In this document: positions 36,057 to 38,942 of the stretch, one piece after another | How the letters are laid out: every line of letters begins with the position of its first letter | Position numbering within the stretch: the first letter of the stretch is position 1 | Assembly: GCF_024170225.1 (NCBI RefSeq) | Contig: NZ_JALJXU010000012.1 | Coordinates: 1-38,942, forward strand | DNA length: 38,942 bases | Source of the DNA: Streptococcus gallinaceus | GTDB lineage: Bacteria > Bacillota > Bacilli > Lactobacillales > Streptococcaceae | Direction: 5' to 3' | The notes under the pieces: generated by a model | Databases searched by the model: none | What the model was told of the DNA's origin: nothing | Seen by the model: the letters and a program-made list of their open reading frames with translations, nothing else | Made by a program: the position numbers and the translations under genes

Positions 36057-38771
36057 ATGAAACACAACAAACGATTGTTAGCTGTCATAGGTATTGCCTT
36101 AAGTTGCCAGCTAACGTTGACAGCCTGCCAACACCACTCCAATTCTCCTAAAACTGAGCATTCAAAGACTCACAAGGTGGAGAAAAAAGCGTCTAAAGCA
36201 AAGACAGAAAAGGCGCAGAAAAAGGAAATTCCTGGAATTGATACGGCGACGGATGATGGTTTTTTATTTAGCAGCGAGTCGCAGATTGAGACAAAAACTG
36301 ATGAGGGACTTGTCGTCAAGCATGGTAACCACAGTCACTTTTTATTCTACTCTGATTTAAAAGGGACAAAGTGGGATTACCTCGTGCCCAAGGACTATAA
36401 GGATAAAAAATCAGCTACAAACAAGACTCAGTCAAGGCAAGTCGGAAACCAATCTGCCAGTCAGACCGGGGACGGCTATGTGTTCAATCCAAAGGATATC
36501 GTAGCGGAGGATGCGAATGGCTACACCGTACGCCACGGTGACCACTACCACTACATTTTAAAAAGTAGCCTGAACCAAGCAGGACCAGCTACAGTTTCGC
36601 CTTCTCATCAGGCCACACCTATTGCTCCGCAATACCGTCCAACACACGCGGGAAATGGAACGTCGTACCATACCCAGACCGGCACACAGCAGCATAAACC
36701 CGCTGGTAAACAAGAATACCCTGGCATCCATTTCGCGACTGACGACCATTTCTTATTTGACGGAAAACATGTCATCGACAAGAATGATTTTGGTCTTTTG
36801 GTAGCACACAATGGAAATCGAAACGATATTCATGCCATTCCCTATTACCAACTAGTCAATACTCAGTGGGAAAATTTGATTCCAAAGGAATACCTCGAAA
36901 AAGCTAGAGCTGCATACAAAGGTAAGCCTCAGGATAAACCAAACGAACCTGAAAAAACTATTACGCCTATATTTGAACAAAAAATAGAAGAAAAAATCAA
37001 AAAAATCATGCAGGAATACGGTTTGAGTCGTGATAAGATTTCCATTGATCAAAAGAAAAACCAAATTCTCTACCCCCATGGAAATCACTTCCACGCTGAA
37101 CCAATCGATGCTTCCAAACCATTTACTGACCCGTTCGAGCCACAACCTGACTTTATAGATGGTGAAAGTTTTGAAGACCGAAAAGAACGCTTGATAAAAG
37201 AATACATGGAGCGTTTCAAAGTCAACCGCGAAGATATCACCGTCGAAGGCAACTACATGAGCGTTCGCCATGGTGACCACGCCCACATTTACAAAATCGA
37301 CCCACAGTTGCCAGATGATCCAGAAAGGGATGTCAAGACAGAGTCTACCAACTTGGAAGTGGAGAATCAACTGGTCTACGGTCCCTTGTTCACAGAAAAT
37401 TCTAAAGTGAGTTTGACACGAAAAGGTGTCGTTGACACATTCCATCCAGCTGGTATTAAAAATATTAAAAACTTCGTCCTGCTGACATTTAGCACCAATA
37501 GTGATTACGGGAATTTTGAAGTTGATGGTAAACAAACAAAACGGGTCTACTATCTGGTCCGCAAAGACCTTAATTGGGAAGATTTGCACATCACGCTTCC
37601 TAAAGTCGTCACTCTCAAGGGAAATGTCTTCAAGGGATGGAGCGCCAACCTACCTAAATCAGGAAAACTGCCAAGAGAGCACCAAGCCTACTACGCCGAC
37701 TTTGACCGAGTTAGAAAACAGCCAACAAAAGCCGTCTACACTCCAAACGACGATGTGCTAGACATCGACATTAGCCACTATGTACCTGTGAAATACACAT
37801 CTCTGCTAAATGGCCGCTTGAAGTTCGGCGATAAAATTCAGGGCGGTTTCACCTTCTATGTCAACCCTCAACTTACTTGGGCTCAGGCCAAACAAGCGGG
37901 ACTAGAAGCACCAACTCCAGTTCCTCATAAGAATTACGAATTTATCGAATACCGCAACATCGTCGATGGTAGCGAAGATGAGAATAGCAAGGTTTCAACC
38001 ATGATTAGCCTAGCAGCCTTCGGCTCTACCGCTCCATACTTAGGACCTTACATCGCAACAAATCCAAATAATCCTACCGACATCCACGATCCGAACAGAC
38101 ACCCAAATTATTATTGGCATGATCCGAAAAATTATGTCGCTGTCGCCTTTAAGATCGACGAAGGAGGACAACTCATTTCTCGTGCCGGTAGAGGACAAAC
38201 AGTGGTTTACTTGGTACGAAAAGGAACATCTCTGGCCGACGCCAACATCCTACCCCCATTTATCCAAGCAGCCAAGGATTACCAAAGCGCCGTCTTTACA
38301 GCGCCAGCCGATTACTACAAACCTGTGACAGAAGATAAGGTCTACCACATGCGTTTAGAAAAGAAAACTGCACCAAAACCAGACAAAGGCTTAACTAAAC
38401 CAAGTGGGTCGCCAGCCAACGACTTCGCAACGCCTAACAACACTGATAACTCTGTCGGGTCATCGGCTAACGACTTCGCAACGCCTAACAACACTGATAA
38501 CTCTGTCGGGTCATCGGCTAACGACTTCGCTATGCCTAACAACACCGACAACTCTGTTGGGGCATCGGCTAACGACTTCGCTATGCCTAACAATACCGAC
38601 AGCTCTGTTGGGGCATCGGCTAACGACTTCGCTACACCTAACAATGCTGGCAACTCTGTTGGGGCATCGGCTAACGACTTCGCTACACCTAACAACGCTG
38701 GCAACTCTGTTGGGGCATCGGCCAACGACTTTGCTAAACCAAGCGGAGAAAATCCATTTTTAGCACCATAG
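36057..38771 (+). CDS. Histidine-triad (Pht/Htp-type) surface lipoprotein
   Basis: A 904-residue exported lipoprotein that binds zinc at the cell surface; the family helps zinc uptake and complement evasion in streptococci. The signal peptide ends in a lipobox LTAC (21-24). Four HxxHxH triads are visible: HGNHSH (89-94), HGDHYH (160-165), HGNHFH (341-346) and HGDHAH (405-410); a fifth at about 251 (HNGNRNDIH) has decayed. A linker rich in K, A, T and Q joins the first triads. From about 430 a long strand-rich region follows, then six 17-residue repeats (from 787). No LPxTG. AAAGGAGG precedes the ATG. Promoter and AdcR box imply repression by zinc. Confidence 0.93.
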   Translation: MKHNKRLLAVIGIALSCQLTLTACQHHSNSPKTEHSKTHKVEKKASKAKTEKAQKKEIPGIDTATDDGFLFSSESQIETKTDEGLVVKHGNHSHFLFYSDLKGTKWDYLVPKDYKDKKSATNKTQSRQVGNQSASQTGDGYVFNPKDIVAEDANGYTVRHGDHYHYILKSSLNQAGPATVSPSHQATPIAPQYRPTHAGNGTSYHTQTGTQQHKPAGKQEYPGIHFATDDHFLFDGKHVIDKNDFGLLVAHNGNRNDIHAIPYYQLVNTQWENLIPKEYLEKARAAYKGKPQDKPNEPEKTITPIFEQKIEEKIKKIMQEYGLSRDKISIDQKKNQILYPHGNHFHAEPIDASKPFTDPFEPQPDFIDGESFEDRKERLIKEYMERFKVNREDITVEGNYMSVRHGDHAHIYKIDPQLPDDPERDVKTESTNLEVENQLVYGPLFTENSKVSLTRKGVVDTFHPAGIKNIKNFVLLTFSTNSDYGNFEVDGKQTKRVYYLVRKDLNWEDLHITLPKVVTLKGNVFKGWSANLPKSGKLPREHQAYYADFDRVRKQPTKAVYTPNDDVLDIDISHYVPVKYTSLLNGRLKFGDKIQGGFTFYVNPQLTWAQAKQAGLEAPTPVPHKNYEFIEYRNIVDGSEDENSKVSTMISLAAFGSTAPYLGPYIATNPNNPTDIHDPNRHPNYYWHDPKNYVAVAFKIDEGGQLISRAGRGQTVVYLVRKGTSLADANILPPFIQAAKDYQSAVFTAPADYYKPVTEDKVYHMRLEKKTAPKPDKGLTKPSGSPANDFATPNNTDNSVGSSANDFATPNNTDNSVGSSANDFAMPNNTDNSVGASANDFAMPNNTDSSVGASANDFATPNNAGNSVGASANDFATPNNAGNSVGASANDFAKPSGENPFLAP
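38415..38735 (+). repeat. 51-bp tandem repeats in the 3' end of the histidine-triad gene
   Basis: Six copies start at 38415, 38466, 38517, 38568, 38619 and 38670, with a partial seventh at 38721. Each encodes ANDFATPNNTDNSVGSS or a near variant (T/M, TD/AG, S/A changes). The unit is a multiple of 3, so copy-number change alters length without a frameshift. Confidence 0.93.
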
Positions 38772-38823
38772 ACATAAAATCCACGCGCTAAAAATCACTC
38801 AAAAGACCTTGACAAAATGAACT

Positions 38824-38869
38824 GCCCCCCAAAAGTTAGACAAGAAATCTAACGAATGGGGGGCTTTTT
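38824..38869 (+). terminator. Hairpin inside the insertion-sequence end, masking the transposase ribosome-binding site
   Basis: GCCCCCC (38824-38830) pairs with GGGGGGC (38858-38864) and inside it GTTAGA (38835-38840) pairs with TCTAAC (38848-38853); five T follow. The G run is also the only Shine-Dalgarno of the transposase. The structure may also terminate the histidine-triad transcript. Confidence 0.7.
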
Positions 38870-38871
38870 CT

Positions 38872-38942
38872 ATGAAATTAAGTTATGAAGATAAGATTCA
38901 ACTCTATCAATTAAGACAAGAAGGCTATTCAATTCCCTACTT
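38872..38942 (+). CDS. Transposase OrfA-like protein, N-terminus only
   Basis: MKLSYEDKIQLYQLRQEGYS is the typical beginning of the helix-turn-helix OrfA of streptococcal IS3-family transposases, which binds the terminal repeats. Only 23 codons lie in the window. GGGGGG at 38858-38863 is a ribosome-binding site 8 bp from the ATG, paired in the hairpin above when transcripts enter from outside. Confidence 0.65.
   Translation, partial: MKLSYEDKIQLYQLRQEGYSIPY

Larger units (their letters stand above)
38818..38942 (+). mobile_element. Left end of an IS3-family-like insertion sequence (cut by the window)
   Basis: Starts with TGAACTGCCCCCCAAAAGTT, a terminal sequence type I associate with streptococcal IS3-family elements, and leads into a transposase start at 38872. 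It lies 46 bp after the histidine-triad stop. The other end is outside the window, so length and target duplication cannot be seen. Confidence 0.65.

Noticed and set aside
36852..37589. Minus-strand open frame of 245 codons inside the histidine-triad gene
   Set aside because: Antisense to a clear surface-protein gene, rich in F, V and W as expected from reversed lysine/glutamate codons.
38342..38763. Repeat-encoded frames on both strands (LADAPTELSVLLGIAK-type and HRLTTSQRLTTLITLSG-type)
   Set aside because: They arise from reading the 51-bp repeats in other frames; no start signals.
38809..38814. TTGACA as an outward or transposase -35
   Set aside because: No -10 hexamer lies 16-18 bp downstream.

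Overview
This window looks like the chromosome of a low-GC Gram-positive coccus in the genus Streptococcus, most likely Streptococcus suis. The reasons are the PolC-type replicative polymerase, the uppS-cdsA-rseP-proS order, cysteine-free L32 and L33 proteins, AggaGG ribosome-binding sites, Rex and AdcR boxes, and a streptococcal histidine-triad lipoprotein. The species call rests on recalled protein families, not on a search.

Positions 1-2580 are an accessory restriction-modification locus. A 13.6-copy tract of the 7-mer TCACAGC lies in an open frame that ends by an ATGA overlap with the start of a single-chain nuclease-methyltransferase (775 aa). This looks like a phase-variation switch.

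Positions 2665-26868 are core chromosome. In order they hold an rsuA-type pseudouridine synthase and an MFS transporter (minus), a divergent Crp-like regulator and def (plus), then a long minus-strand series: a Gfo/Idh oxidoreductase, pepS, polC, proS-rseP-cdsA-uppS (one operon read from the uppS end), a MATE exporter with thrC, a membrane-anchored unknown protein, adhE with two Rex boxes around its promoter, hisS, and a TMEM175-type channel. Most units have readable terminators and promoters, many with an extended -10 (TGn before the hexamer).

Positions 26951-27378 carry rpmF-rpmG. An integrative element of about 8.5 kb (27361-35894) sits in the 3' end of rpmG, flanked by a near-identical 17-bp core. 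Its cargo is a type II restriction-modification pair (C5-cytosine methyltransferase with a DNA-binding N-terminus, and a PD-(D/E)xK nuclease) and an unrecognised 409-codon frame that probably starts leaderless. Its core is an unknown 138-aa protein, a two-TM FtsK/TcpA-like ATPase, an origin-like cluster of hairpins, a HUH replication initiator/relaxase, a MerR-like excisionase and a tyrosine integrase. This minimal Int-Xis-Rep-FtsK plan resembles, by gene content, the actinomycete AICEs and the TcpA-encoding streptococcal IMEs.

Positions 35900-38942 return to the chromosome: the displaced rpmG terminator, a consensus promoter overlapped by a perfect AdcR zinc box, a 904-aa histidine-triad lipoprotein ending in 17-residue tandem repeats, and the left end of an IS3-like insertion sequence whose first hairpin hides the transposase ribosome-binding site.
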